A stretch of DNA of 64,000 bases. Origin: Angiostrongylus vasorum. Lineage: Eukaryota > Nematoda > Chromadorea > Rhabditida > Metastrongylidae. Below, one piece after another: positions 43,156-56,599 of this stretch (within the stretch, counting starts at the first letter, position 1; the number at the start of each line of letters is the position of its first letter). A program made the position numbers and the translations under genes. The stretch spans positions 1,364,001-1,428,000 of the forward strand of contig JADANN010000108.1 in NCBI GenBank assembly GCA_018806985.1, read 5' to 3'. The notes beneath the pieces were generated by a model. It had not been told where the DNA came from. It saw only the letters and a program-made list of their open reading frames with translations, and made no database searches.

Positions 43156-44411
43156 TTCTTTCATTCTATACCATAACCATGATCTAACACAATAATCGGA
43201 AATGAAGAAATGAATTACTGGTCAGAAGTTGAGCTTTATACGTACTGCAGTGGAGAATATGAGAATTTGAATGCTTAACCCACAACTCGCCTTATGAACA
43301 TTATAGTGTCCATTGGGAACTGGACCAAACGCTCACATGGACGCCACACTCCACGTTTAGTTTGGTACGGTCCAGTTTCTTCTACAGCAATAGGCCATCT
43401 CATTCAATAAGTAATTGAAAGCAGATCAAAATGAGAAGGATGAGCCTAGAAAAATGAGTCTGTGTATTAATGACTTATAAAAACTTTTCTTCGGAAAATT
43501 CACTGACCGTTAATTCAAGTGACAGTTTGTTGTTAATTTACTTCAGTGTCTGCTGGTATTGCACGATGTACTGAACTCAAAATCATATCATTCAGAAAAA
43601 CACTCGTTCACTATATACTGTCATTTACGCGAAGTTTTTTTGTACATTTAAAGTAGAATGATAGTGCTTTGATGAAGAAGAAGGTTAGTATCTGCTTGGT
43701 TACGTGTATGCCTGCCTTCAGGAATCTTGTGGATGGAGCAAGCACGTCACTCACAAGTCTCGCTAACTCGCAACTGCAGTTCACGGCGATAATATGCGTC
43801 ACACGTGATGACATCGACGAGCTCAGTTGACTCCGTGGTCCATGAAACATTTTTTAGATGTGAATACAGTTCGTAAACAATGGCCACAAATGGCTCCGAC
43901 TGTCTTTCTTCATTTTACCATAACTTCTTTCATCAGATAACCGGTCCTATGCTATGCTTAACTTCTGATGTATAGATCGTGATCGTTGGGTCTCAAAAAC
44001 GTGACATCTGGAAAAGATCAGAACTTCAAAGACTGGATTAACGTTGCGAGTGCGGTTATGTTCCACAAGGCGTCGTTCAAGCACCACATGGGTGATGTGT
44101 AGAATTCTTGACGTCGTTTGATTATAAACCATGTTGTGTGCTGAGGAGAACATTATTCTCAAATGAGTGGACGCATCGAGTTTTGCATTTGTCAGTTTTA
44201 GAGGTCGCCTCTTCTATCACTATCTTACATAGACAACTATCACCGGTATACTTTGTCTATTTCAGCTAGAGTTGTTCGTTTCATGTTAGCTGCTGACATA
44301 TCAGAAATAATTTCAAGCAGTTCCTCCATTAAAAAACGTGAGTAGTGATAAAAATCCTCATCTCAAAGCTAGATAATGCTCTCGACGCGTGCGGTCCTAA
44401 CATTCCCTATG
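43156..44411. other. Stretch upstream of the importin-alpha-like gene, no gene recognised
   Basis: I searched for an N-terminal importin-beta-binding exon (clustered Arg/Lys) on the plus strand and found none. No repeat match. Confidence 0.45.
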
Positions 44412-44703
44412 TCAGAATCTAGGGTGTGTGTAGGGCAGTGCAGTGTTGGACGTGGCCTATAATGTTCCCATGGGCGCTGCTTGGATTCCACCTTCCCGGC
44501 TATCAATACACCATTATCTTTATGGAGTCGGTAAATTCCTGACAGGTTTGTCAGGAAACATTAGAAATGCCGTGGAAGATCGGTATGTCGTCGCCATTTC
44601 TTGTACAGGCCATATTTGCATTCAACCACACCGATAATGCTAAATGGAGTCAAATTCATGGCACTTCTTTAAAGATTTGATCAATGCCGAGTACTTTATC
44701 CTT
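44412..44703 (+). repeat. SINE-A, old diverged copy
   Basis: Keeps the order of SINE-A blocks: GGAGTCGGTAAATTCCTGAC, GGTTTGTCAGGA, AGGCCATATTTGCATTCAAC, then TTTGATCAATGCCGAGTACT and TTATCC. The head is heavily mutated. Confidence 0.65.
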
Positions 44704-45024
44704 TATGCCTTTATCTGGTTCTATCCATTGTATCACACCAGTCTGTTAGACTATCAGAAACATTTCATGGCCGCACTCATAGTCCTTAGGTCGAATGGTG
44801 CTTACAACACTAATCGCGACTATCAGCTATCACTTAGATACCGCTATTGCGCTTGAGCTTCGTTTTTAATGATGGTGTGTTTCAGATCTCTTTCTGCAGT
44901 CACCTCAGCTCGACCGTTACTGCAAGTTTTAAGTATGAGTGTGAGTTTGACCCACTTTGAAGCCCAGTAGTTTGCTGTAAACCGAAAATGACGCATACAG
45001 GGAATAGCTGTTGGCCGTTTACAG

Positions 45025-48000
45025 ACCTCACCGTTCAATATCCCAGCTAATGAATCGACGTTAGATGCAGAACAACAAATTCTTCTCCGATTTTTGGAAG
45101 AAAATAGCACATCGATTGCTAAAGTGAGTGTTGCCTACTTCTTTCCCGTCCCTTTCTATTCTGTCGTTAAGACGAGGTGGTATTTTACAGGCGGCCAGTG
45201 CTCTGTACTTCCGACGCGTATTCAGCTCTGGTCTGCCACGGGACACAGGTGGTGCGGAAAAATACACACGTCTGGTGAGACTCGTAGCCAGTGTGAAGAA
45301 GTTGGTTTCATGCCTTGGACGTAGCGCAGATTTAAGTCGGCACCGCTCACTTATTTGCATTCTTTTTATAAATACTCCACACAAGTAGACTGCGTATGTG
45401 TCACCCATTCATAAACCACCCGGCTTTTTAAATTGACAGGTAATTGCCCTAATCCGTAGCAGACAAGTGTAACACTACTGTCGAAAACTCAAGCTATTAG
45501 TGTTTCGAAACAAACCTTGGTCTAGCACGATAAGGAGGTGCACCGCCACATTCATGTGCCATGAATGAATGGGTCATCACTGTTATCCATATCTAGTACT
45601 CACTTTCGCGGCTAGTCAACGGGCAAGTGGTTCTCTCTAACTTTGGTGGACGAGTTTGCCACTACCATACTCATCTGTATTCGTCGAATGGAGCCTCGCT
45701 GGCTGTTTTCGCTCCGTATTGCGATATTGAACTAGGGCGTCTGTGGCGCAATGGTCGGAGGCACCGTGCAGCACACGTGGAATCGGTCCCGGCGCCCACC
45801 ACCAAGCCTTCCATCCGTCCGGAGTCGGCAAATTGGTACCAACGTGTCTGAGAGGATAGCGGCACTGGCTCGATACATCAGTCAGCAACGGCAAGTCATT
45901 GGAAAGGCCAGATATGCATTCAATCACGTCCAAGCGATGCTTAATGAAGTCGAATGCATGGCGCATCGCCCAAGGATTGATCAACGCCGAGAGTTTTTAA
46001 GAGAGAGCTTTTATTGCGTTGCACTGTTTTCAGTTGTTAAAAGGAACAAAGAGATTTCATGTTTCTCTCATTTGGTGGCATATTTTCGATTACAGTTGAT
46101 GGGGACTTTGCAGTATAGTGCGAATTTTCTTGGAGTTGTTCATTCTTAAAAGTTAAGAATTGCGTAGAGTTGTTTATAAAACTTTCGTGCTTCCCATAAA
46201 AAAACGTCCTTTCCTTTTTACTGCTATACCATTGGATCTCAAAGGATGGAGGTGTTCTGGACACAGAGCTGCGATGCACATCGAGAGTTCCCCCTACCCC
46301 CAAGCATGGCCACTCACGTTAAAAAGAGAAGAGATTGACATTTCCAATCAGTACAGCAACTGTCAATATGCGTATGGTAGAAATTATGGCCTTTCTGGAC
46401 GAACCCGACTGTTAAGACTGTTAATCGATAGACCGATCACTCAGAATTGCATAGTGAATTCTGCTGTTTAATGGGAAGACAAAAAAAAGGTAGAAAAGCA
46501 TGTAGAAGAAGCATACTTTCATATTTAGGAAGTTATATTGGATGGTACCCAGTCGCTAACGATTCCTTTACTCCGGTCATCGTTAAGATCCTATAGGGAT
46601 TTTCCATCCAATGTTCTCGGCTTGCATTATCACAACTGCAATAAAGGATTTCAATGACCTAGATTTTGGCAACCTAGAATGGCAAGACGTTTTAGTCACC
46701 TGTCCATTCTCTCTACACCTAACAGAATCGTACTTGGGGAATCAACAGTTGATTTTTTGCCCAGGGAAGGCTTGTTGAATTTTTTTAAAACTAGGTGTGC
46801 AGTTATTTGTTGGAGGCGACACTGAGTTAGTTGCTGCGAACTTCTTAGTCACTTGATTGGGATTTTTTATGCAATCGACGTAGAATCCTCGTACACGCAA
46901 GCCCTCCAGGCATTTATTCGCTGATATAATCAGGTGATCGTGTAAGGAAAGAAAGTCGTTCTATCCTAGAAAAAATTGAGCTTTCTTCCATGGAAGTTAA
47001 CTTCCCTGTCAGGGCAGTTACAACATTGTTTTGGTCTGCCTTTTACCACACTCTGCGTCCTTGGAGGTTCTGTATCCCAATGGATAATCGAGTGAGGATC
47101 CATCATTCAAGGGTTATTGTGGGCGGATAACAACAAACCACTACGTTATCTATATCTCCTGTAATCTCGTTGATCCTCGGCTTGTCCGATCCAGCACCAA
47201 ACAAATTCTCCAATGGTAGCTAAATGGCACCAGAACTCCCTATTCGGCTGCGACCGCCTTAGGTACACGAATATCATAATGTTTTTTTCTGCCATGCTTT
47301 TTTTCTTTTACCATTCTCTGTATTAAGGCAGCCCCATACGAGTGCAAGTTTCGCTTTGCATACATTTGCTTTTCACTGGCTCACCAGATGGAAAAGTCGA
47401 ACTCCTCAACTTGGGAGTGGCTTTCCTGGTGATGTGCCTCCCACAGGGTATCACGTGGCATAACCGAAGTATACACCTATCACCTGTATCACCTGTTGTC
47501 CCGTTGATCGTCGAGTGATTCGAGCGGGCGCCAGTAAATCTTCCGTTTTTCCCTGTCGCCTGCAAGAGGAACCAAGTGGGTTCTGTTCGCTGAAGGAACT
47601 CCTTGGGTTTAATGCCTTTCTTCCAGGCTTTTCGTGACGAACTCTGACCAACGGATCGGTGGTCTTCCTGCAGCACGTTTGCCATCCCGAGGAATCCAGT
47701 CACTAAAGGCTCATATCCATCGGTTGTCGTTCATATGCATTACCTGTCAGGCCTACCTTATCTTCGACGGTTCGCGCATAGAACGGCAGTTTTGGTTTTC
47801 GATCATTGAAGATGGTTAGAACTTCGGGTCCCCCTCCCTCACTTATGTGACGCAGGATGCTCCTAGCATCGTCCTTTCGACTGCGCGTTCGATAACGCTG
47901 AGTGATCTTTCATCCTGCTTACGCAGCGACCATGTTTCTGACGCACACGTTAAGGCAGGAACTAGGGGTTGAGTCGAAAAGGTGGGTACGGATTCGGATG

Positions 48001-51000
48001 TTCTTTGTTCTCTCCACTACATCCTCGATGTTCTTGAAAGCTCCCCTAGCTGCTCGTTTCCTTCCGCCCAACTCCGGAGCTAAGTCGTTCATTATGTTGA
48101 TTTCCCGATCTGGATAGACGTAACTGGAGCACACGGAGATTTTCGTTCCGTTGAGCGTGAATGGAGCACATGAAACCTATCCGTTCCTCACGAACATCGT
48201 TTTCGTGAGATTTAGTCGAAGACCTATCTTTCCACAGGCTTAATCAAAGTCGGCAAGCATACGTTCCGCTTGGCTAATGTTTGGTGTTATAAGGATGATG
48301 TCATCAGCAAAGCGAAGATGATGTAACTGCCGACCATCGATTTTCACTCCCATATTCGCCCATTCCAATGTTCGCATGACGTTCTGGAGGGTGGCGGTAA
48401 ATAATTTTGGCGAGATGGTATCGCCTTGCCTGACCCCTCTTTTGACGACAATGTTAATATCGTTGTAGAATGGTGATATCTTGGCTGTGAAATTTTTTTT
48501 ACAGCTCATGAAGAATCTTTCTGAACTGGGTAGGGACTGCTTGACTATCGAGGGCTTCCATGACTGCTTCTATCTTAGTTAACTCAAAGGCCTTCTTCCA
48601 ATCGATGAAAGTGAGACAGAGCGGTCTTTTGTACTCTCGCGATACCCCTAATGAGTTTGTTATCGTGTGAATGTGGTCAATCGTACCGAATCCTGTCGAA
48701 ACCCTGCGAACTCACTTGGCTGGCCTTTGTCGAGTTGTCCACCGACGCTTCGGGTGGGTTTTGCGAGTGTTTTTCCCAGCTTCTTCAGCTTCGACCATTA
48801 CTGCTGTTCTTCTCTCTTTATGATCTTCTTTTATCGCCTGTCTGCATTGTTTTGCAAGTTCGGACGTTAGTTCGCGGTTGCCTGCATGTCATGCGATTCC
48901 ACGCTGACGTATAAGCTCGAGTGTTCCTGGAGACAGACGTCTATTGGTGACATTCGAACTCTTAGCTTTCATAGCGCTAACGTGAAGATGTTGAATGAGC
49001 CGATCGTATTCTTCGTCGATGTTATCGACAACGGCATCTTTCCAACAGCAGACTAATGAATTGAATAAGTCCCAGTTTACGGTGATTCTGGGACTCCGGT
49101 TTTTGAATTTAGCGGCATTTTCTCCTTTCCGCGAGAAATAGAATCTTGCACGAAGGAGACGGTGGTCTGTTCCCGTGTTGAAATTTGGGACAACAGCGAC
49201 ATCGGTAAGGGCAAACCTTCAGTATACTATATTGTGGTCTATTTCGTTGTGGTATTCTCCATTGGAGGACTCTCACGTCAAGCGTTGAGGCTGGAGCTTC
49301 TGGAATTGTGAATTGCCATGGATGGTCTTGGTTGTCATGATAAACTCAGATAGCTGCTCATTGTCTTCGCTCCATTCTAATCCATGGGTCCCAATGTGAC
49401 GTTCTTCAGACGTTCTTTTTGGTCCAACCTTAGGGTAAAAACTTCCAATGATGACTTTGAAGAATGCATGGCCTTTTCTGTAGAACTTCTCTAAGTCTGT
49501 ATAGAACGCTTCGACTTCTTCTTCGACACAGTTCGATGTCAGGGCGTAAACGACGAAGATTGTTTAAGCCGGTATTGATCCACATCTTCTCAATCTTAAA
49601 CGTCTAATTCGGGTTGTTTGTTTGTTCAAATGAATCGATGTTCATGGACAAACTCGTGTTGACGAGAACACCGACGTCGGCGACTCCTCTACTGTCGCAT
49701 GTTCGGACGAACAGTTCCTCTCCGTTGTCAGAGACGGCGTTGAATGGATGACGTCGTCTCGTCTCGGCCAGTTCGATGACGTCGCACCTCATCCTCCTTG
49801 CTCACATGATCAAATCTTCTATCGAGGGCTCAGATGGAGGTGTGCGTGTATTGCAGGCACGTATCGTCACCTTAATCCTTTGCGATTTAAGAAGCTTAGA
49901 ATGGCCCTGAGATTTTAGCACGCTTTCCGTACTCGTCCGTCCCAACGCTGCCGAATCGGGGGGCTGTTTTGTTACTGATGGAATAATTACAATAGTTACA
50001 ATCGGCGAAGCGGAGCCTAGAAATTGATGTGACTTCTTTCAGGTTTGTCTTCTTCTCCGTATTGTCGAAAGCGGTACCCATCTACAACAGACACTTGTGA
50101 ACGCGGCATGGACTCTCACGAATATGGCGTGTATGTCAGAGAGAATAAACCACATAATTGTCGATCAGGTGGAGTTGAATCAATCAGTAACAATCGACTT
50201 TAGCCAGATTGTATTTAACTGTGTTGAATAGTGTGAGTTAAATTAGATAATTTGCAGAAATTTACCTTCCGTCAAAGGAGTAGGGTTATTTAAAAAACCA
50301 TCAATCAATGTGTTGATGTGTAAGTGGCATGCGATGAAGCACAAACATGGAATTAATACATGTCACTCGGACAGAACTTAATTATAAGACATCCATCCGA
50401 CTTACTGTAATCACTGGATAATTTCAGAACGGTATTAACGTCCTAAAGAACTGTGTTGTATCGGGTACAGGCGAGTTCCGTACTCAATGCATCTGGGCGT
50501 TGGGCAACATTGCAGCCGACTGTGCTGAGTGCAAGAGGAAATGTCGCGAAGCTGGTCTCCTTACCGTAAGATGTCGTGACCTAATCACCATATTGATAAC
50601 GGAATACCAGTTACATGTGTAAAAGAAACTAATAATTGAGTTGGTGATTAAAAGTTGTCTACGTCAATAAATTGTCGAACGTAATCTGAGTTTGCCGACC
50701 GTAACTGTAGCACTGGAATATTTTTAGGAGTTTCAGATCATAGCGAGGTTATTAGCCCAAGAAATTCGTACCGAACACAGCGAGGTGAAAAATATAGTGT
50801 GGTGTGCGATGAACATCCTGCGTGGCGGTGTTCAGAATGGAGGTGTACCGATTTCGGTAAGAACTGGTTCTAGTTGACGGTTCGCTAAAGGGAAGACAGG
50901 TACTAGAATATAGCAGTTGGGTTAAGACAATAAACTCTCATACACAGACGATAAAGCTGTTGACAACATCGTTGACTGAGCTGGCAAAGCACTACGTGGT

Positions 51001-54000
51001 GCGGACAGATCTGGCTAAGGATTGCCTCTGGACGTTGGCATCAATTGCGGACGATATGAACATGGGAACGCAGGTGCACACCATTGTTGTTCTTCTCTTT
51101 GGCAAAAAAAAATGCTTACAACAATCTCCAGGAAGTATCATTTCCTTCATTTTTTTATCTTCGCTTTATTCCTGTATGAGATCGCTTTCGCATAGTGTCC
51201 ATTCAGATCGATATCGTGCTCAATGAACCGGGTTTGGTGGATTTGGTGTTTGAGATTCTGGATTCGGTAAGGGTGATGATAGTTTATTCACATGCTAACA
51301 ACTTGGTGTATGTTCATATCGAACATTGAATATGAGTGGTGTCTTTTCTATGTAGCAGTGAATGCGTGCTTCTATGTTGATATTAGCTGATATTTCAACG
51401 CTTGTCAAGATGATGTTCATAGTGCACAAAGTATCACGTAGTTCGTAGATGGTCTCCTACTAAAAAATAACATGAACTCATATCTCTGCATAACTTTTTC
51501 CATACTGCGAATTCATCGACAGTTCATCACCACTTTTTCCCACTCTTTGATTTCAGCCCCTCAGCAAGCTTCATCACGGCGCGCTTCGTATTCTGGGCAA
51601 TATCATCACCGGTAACGATATCCAGACATCGGCGATCGTTTCGCATCCACGATTTCATGACATTTTGGTAGGTTTTGGTACATACATAAACATAGCTTTA
51701 GGTCCTCGATTGCATAGAAAACAGAGGATGTCGTCAACGATTAATACTCAGAAGAAGAAAAAAAACTTTTTTGAATTGTTATTTACGTGTTGTTCTGACT
51801 TTTAGCGATGAAGTTTCCTCAACTTCATTGGTTACCTCACTGCTTGACGATTTCCACGTAGACTGGGGGGCGTTCGATTTCAAAGGTAGTGGACGTCTTT
51901 TATACCAATTGAGGAAATGTTTATCTTGAATTGCTGAAATGGTAGCCGTGCTAGAATTTCCTCAGGTCGTGAATAGATCTATCATTATGGATAGGACCAT
52001 GATCTCCTGACTTGTCAGTAGATTTCTTCTTATACGGCACCAAGCTCTTCGAAAAAGAAATTTAATTTAGAAGGAGCTCATGATAGTTTCTTAACCTGGA
52101 CGATACTGCCGGAGGGTCAATCATTTCCAGTACACCGTAGTTCCATACCTTCAACAACCAACCGTTCCTGATGAAACCAATTAGGACAAGAAATTTGATT
52201 AGGAAAACTATTTCATGACGTATTCAGCAGAACCTGTGTCTCACTAAAGTTATCAGTTTTAGAGAACGTAGTTTGTTGAAGTAATTTTTTGGACTTAATT
52301 TTTCAAAATAAAATCATTTTTGTTTTGTCACTCGAGAATTTTGTTCCAGTGTCGCTCGTTGTCGCACAAATCTGCTTTCGATATTCGGCGCGAAGCCGCT
52401 TGGATGTGTTCGAATATTGCAGCCAGCGGACCCGACCACCCCAATGTGGGTATCTTTTCTAGAAAACTGACTTTGTCCTAGTTTTTCTCGAAATCCTAAG
52501 TCGCAGATGTTTTACGTAGCCGCAGCTATTTTTTAACTTGTGAATTACTAGATTTCTCACTTTTCTTCTGAACGTTCACCACATTTTATTAAAACATCCA
52601 TGAAGGGCTGATCGGATGCTTTTTACCTTTTTGAATAAACGCCCTTTTTTCATGGAATCTATCAGATAATGGACAAGGAATTTGTTATACGTTTAAATTC
52701 ATACTCATTTAGTTGCTGTTCGTTGATGAGAATGTGTACGCAATTCTCCTCGAAGGTGTGGAATCGTCAGAGAGAACATTCAAGAAGGTTAGTCAGCGAG
52801 TCTTCTTACTACGTCGATGATCGGCTGAAACAAATATTTCGCATAACGAGACATTGGGAAATAGAATAGCTCTGGTTGGGTTTCAAAACCACGTTAAGGA
52901 CAACCTTGCGAACAATCTCAATTAATACAAAGGAAATGCCACACACGTTGCTTGGTGAAATTCACAACAGTCCACGGTGTTTTAACCACTAAAAACGGCA
53001 ACGCAATTTAAAGAATAATGGTCAACGAGGCCACTGTTTAGTTCTTTATTTGGTCAGTAGGCATATCCCCGCCAATAGTTTGCCACCCTGGCGTGGCCAG
53101 AGTGTGTTCCTTGGTTGGAAGCAGCGATTTACAGCAAGAGGTTCATGAACAAAGACCCTTTCCCAGGCATTAAAGAGAATTCTTCACCTACATGCTGATG
53201 GTGTAGGTACGCTGCCATCTGGGAAGAAACCAACTAGTATGACATGCCTCCATCCGATCTACAAGGGCCGTAGACTGCCTGAAGTAATGGCCTGGGAGTG
53301 GCGTTGTGCAGTCTGGAAGAAACCTTGCTCAAACTGTAACGAATGAAATGGAACTTGGGCAGCAGCCCACAACATTTTCCGTGAAGAGCGACTATTCATC
53401 TATTTAATTAGTCTCTCAAGTTACTGAATCATATAACATCATAGCATAAAAAAATATACCCTATTTATAGGCTCTTCCTTATCTTGAAATTATTTCAGGA
53501 ATGTATGTGGACCATTGTTAATTTGCTTACTGGTGCAAACCATAAAAGGATTAGCTTGATGATAGGATCTGGTACGAAATCTGTTTGTCATGGAGATTTC
53601 TTAAAATGGGAAAGGATGAATTTATGAAAAGAAAACTGAAGAAGAAGCGCGTGCGGTTTTTGGGTCTGGGTTTTGTTTCCACATAGTTTGCCTGGCTACT
53701 GGGTTATCTCTCAAATTAATTAGATTTTTTGGTGCAAACATTGAGCATCACTTGCATGCTCTAAGTCTCTATTTGTTCCCATCGTGCACAGTAGCTTCTC
53801 GATGGGTCTTACTCGCTGTAGGGTTACAGTTCTCAATGAAAAGATACCGAACGATGGATTTCCAATCACTTCCGGAATAGATTTGTGATTTTTAATCTTC
53901 GCGAACGACTAGTCTTGTACTATAACGTTGAAATGTCCCCTGGCACATTTCTCCACTTACAAAGGAGAATTATTACATGTATACCAAAAATACCTCCCAA

Positions 54001-55138
54001 CGGTTTACCGCCTCATCGTGGCTGGGAGGTATTCCTGGGTATCGAACTGCGATGTACAACGGGGATTCATCCACCTGGCAGGCTCTCTCAAGCTGAGGAG
54101 TCCGGCGTTCCCATCAAGAAGCCTAGCTAAGAGTAAACAAGTACCGGGACCCACCACCGTCCTGGTATCGAAGTCGCATGGTGGCAAATCTCCCTCTGAT
54201 CCACGAGGGCTGCGACTGCCTGTGGTGGTGAAGACCTGGGGCAGACTATGGCCAGACTGACCTCGGGATTCCAAGGAAACACAATGGCTTACAGCAAATC
54301 TCTGAAAAATGGAGATTATGCTGGGGTCCACACAACCAGTGAGGATGGGCCGTTCAAGTATCAAGTATCAGGTATACAAAAGATAAGGTAAGTTTAGCAA
54401 GTGATCAGAGGTGCTAAGCAATAAACACATATTAGTAGGTTCGATCCCGATTAAGCCGTCGTGAGTTGTCAAAGTGGTATAAATCTTGTATGGAAGGGTG
54501 AAAAACACTGACTACATTCATTGACAAGCCCATTGTAAGTTATTGTACAGACCAAATATAAATTTAATCGCCTCTACGTTTCTCGATGAAGTCGAAGGGA
54601 TGGGGCCTTGCTCAAGGATTGACAAACGCGGAGCGTTTCACCGTCTACCTTTTCATTCGAGACATATAAGTGCATACGTCATGGCGCAGCCTATTCTCTT
54701 AATCCACTCCCTCTATTCACCATTCTGTGTGAACGCACCATGTTGTTTATTGGCTAACCTCCGTTATGCCGGTGATGACGTCATGTGATTTTAGGTGTGT
54801 TCTTCGTTCTTCCAAATCTTCTGTCAACATCAGATCCTCGACTAACCGAACGGACACTGAATGCGATGCGCTTGCTACTACCTCTATTTCCGGAACATGT
54901 TAACTATGTTAAGGATTCAAATATGTTGGACCTCGTGAAACCGAGTCTTCTTGAGAATGATGCGCATCTACAGGTGACGATATTGGGCTGATAGTGGACA
55001 GCCGTTTATCGACGAACTTGTGGTGATAGCAGATACTATCGTTGTTTTTAGGAGTTGAAGAACGAGATTGAGACTTTTATAGACGCCGGAGCAGTACCAG
55101 TCTTGCCATCATGTACATTCACATTTGCAGATGAATAA
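45025..55138 (+). CDS. Divergent importin-alpha-like armadillo-repeat protein, N-terminus not found
   Basis: Thirteen exons found: 45025-45123, 45191-45274, 50091-50168, 50428-50565, 50728-50856, 50948-51073, 51207-51266, 51557-51667, 52350-52445, 52713-52787, 53499-53571, 54795-54973 and 55052-55138 (TAA). They give about 440 residues. Importin alpha binds nuclear localisation signals in armadillo-repeat grooves and joins importin beta for nuclear entry. The diagnostic Trp/Asn ladder is visible: [59 protein letters not shown]. All internal phases agree. An exon is probably missing between 45274 and 50091, and the basic importin-beta-binding segment was not located, so this model is partial. 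Sequence is far from the housekeeping importins, so a germline-type paralogue is possible. A 2.6-kb RTE element sits in the long intron. Confidence 0.82.
45735..46000 (+). repeat. SINE-A in an intron of the importin-alpha-like gene
   Basis: Head GTCTGTGGCGCAATGGTCGG and box B GTGGAATCGGTCCC, body with GGAGTCGGCAAATTGGTACC, tail ATTGATCAACGCCGAGAG. It is sense to the host gene. Confidence 0.87.
46001..47329. other. Intron stretch without recognised content
   Basis: Lies in the long intron of the importin-alpha-like gene. The exon expected to encode the armadillo segment between the 45274 and 50091 exons may be here, but I could not identify it. Confidence 0.4.
47330..49990 (-). mobile_element. 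RTE-type retrotransposon, near full-length but broken (copy C)
   Basis: On the minus strand the order is endonuclease, reverse transcriptase, 3' tail. Endonuclease (about 49870-49100): [37 protein letters not shown] and the FYPKVGP region, all typical of the RTE apurinic-type nuclease. Reverse transcriptase (about 48900-47900): [33 protein letters not shown] and the catalytic [10 protein letters not shown] at 48320-48294. Frameshifts and stops separate these blocks, so it is not active. It is the best template for judging copies A and B, and is opposite in direction to the host gene. Confidence 0.88.
53988..54366 (+). repeat. Repeat C, copy 4
   Basis: Full-length copy from ACCTCCCAACGGTTTACCGC to CCGTTCAAGTATCAAG, in the intron between the exons ending 53571 and starting 54795. 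Confidence 0.87.
54400..54645 (+). repeat. SINE-A, old diverged copy
   Basis: Head with box A-like AAGTGATCAGAGGTGCTAAG and box B GTTCGATCCCG, end with TCGATGAAGTCGAAGGGATG and GATTGACAAACGCGGAGCG. The middle is poorly conserved. Confidence 0.6.
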
Positions 55139-55146
55139 GAACAAGA

Positions 55147-55461
55147 ATGAAGACATTTGGGTTTTTGATTCTTAGTGGTGCGAAACGGCTGCGTGCAAAA
55201 ATCTGCTTGTCCTTTGAAACTAGTGTTCTTTTGAGGTTGCGGTACATCACCCACTCCTCTTTTGCGTTCTTCCTGTTGTTCTTATCAGGATTTATTCCTT
55301 CACCAAACAACGTTGTTCCTTTGATTGGTGGTCTTTCTTCTAAAAATATAGAACGTTATGTGTTAAGACCAAAGAAAGGTAGCCGCCGTAGAACACTGAA
55401 AGAATCTTTCATCCCATCTGGAAGTGATAACTGTGATTCTGGATACGATCATAATAACTGA
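55147..55461 (+). CDS. Hypothetical 104-residue open frame
   Basis: Begins 9 bases after the importin-alpha-like stop. The second half is basic and polar (ERYVLRPKKGSRRRTLKES) and the first half hydrophobic. There is no homologue I recognise. It may be 3' UTR of the gene before it, or an alternative terminal exon, but I found no splice junction that joins it in frame. Confidence 0.15.
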   Translation: MKTFGFLILSGAKRLRAKICLSFETSVLLRLRYITHSSFAFFLLFLSGFIPSPNNVVPLIGGLSSKNIERYVLRPKKGSRRRTLKESFIPSGSDNCDSGYDHNN

Positions 55462-56084
55462 ACTAAATGACAGTCTAGTTTTTCATAGAACACCCACACA
55501 CCTTCGATATGAGACACTTCGCTTTTTTTGCCTTTGGGGAGAAATTAGCTTGCAAAAGTTTGATCTTCACTGGGTTCCGGATTGGATATAAAACATTGCC
55601 GATAGGAACCTGTGTTTCCATGAAAATCGTCTAAATTTACAAAGGACATTTAGAGAGAAAAAAATAGTGTTTCTTTATCGAAAATGTAGCGGCCTACGTT
55701 TGTGATGAAATTCTATTAGAATAACACAGGTCTAGCTTTATAGCGCTAGCAAAGTGTGTATGGAATCACCATGAAAGAAACTGGATAACGGTTAATCCTG
55801 GATCTTACAGCCAATCTACATTGCCATCTATAGTTCTCAAAGCTACGCAGAGGAATAGAAAGCCAGCTTGTTCTTAGAACTAAAATTCCTTCCTATAAAA
55901 CAGTCGTTTTAGCAAGGACAAATCTTAACTAGGAAACAAATAAGGGCTATGACATAGGGAGATTTAATACTAGAAAGTGGCAGCGACCTCACTGCAGGTG
56001 AATTTCTGCTGATAGGTTATCAGTCTGTTAAGAATGAACACTTTTGCTGCTTTTTTAGAATAGTTTTCATACACTGCGTGGATT
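55462..56084. other. Intergenic stretch, nothing recognised
   Basis: About 620 bp after the importin-alpha-like gene with no conserved frame and no repeat match. Confidence 0.5.
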
Positions 56085-56450
56085 TTTTTTACAACACCTG
56101 TCTTCTCTTGTGATCATTGTAGCGCTTTTTCCATTTGATTCGTTTCTTTTCATCCACCATTCATGAAAGTCTTCGTACTTTTCACGTGTGAGATTGATAG
56201 TTGCAAGAAGACTGCCGTCTTCCTTATGGATTTCACCGAATGTTGGTCGAGTCGAGTCGATCTTGGGACAAGTTTGCACTTAGGGCATTCATAGGTGTCG
56301 TGTATAGTAGCGCCTTAACAGTCTCAATTCTGGTACCAATGCAACGACTTTGGGATGGGAAGCCTGGGTGGCCTAGAGGAACGCCGAACTAATGCCATGC
56401 ACGTAGCGAACGATCTCACTGCTACAATGCTACCAGTCCCTTGTATTCAA
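56085..56450 (-). repeat. SINE-B, minus-strand copy
   Basis: The minus strand runs from a head near 56450 (GGTAGCATTGTAGCAGTGAG as box A region, GTTCGGCGTTCC as box B) to a tail near 56085 with GAATGGTGGATGAAAAGAAA and TGTTGTAAAAAAAATCC. It contains a 70-codon open frame that is a chance frame in the repeat. Confidence 0.7.
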
Positions 56451-56465
56451 TATTACCAACTTTAA

Positions 56466-56530
56466 AAAGATAAATCTCTCTGCGTTGATCAATCCTTGGG
56501 GATACGGAATGCATCCAACTTCAGTATGCA
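56466..56530 (-). repeat. SINE-A 3'-end fragment
   Basis: About 65 bp matching the SINE-A tail (GCGTTGATCAATCCTTGGGG). It is truncated at the 5' side. Confidence 0.7.
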
Positions 56531-56599
56531 TCAATAATCCACAGTTTTCTTGATGAGCTAACATGGCGTTGTGAATAGAGAGATTTAATACATTGCTGG

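Noticed and set aside
56067..56279. 70-residue minus-strand frame (PTFGEIHKEDGSLL) that looks coding
   Set aside because: It lies wholly within a SINE-B copy and matches the repeat tail, so it is a chance frame.
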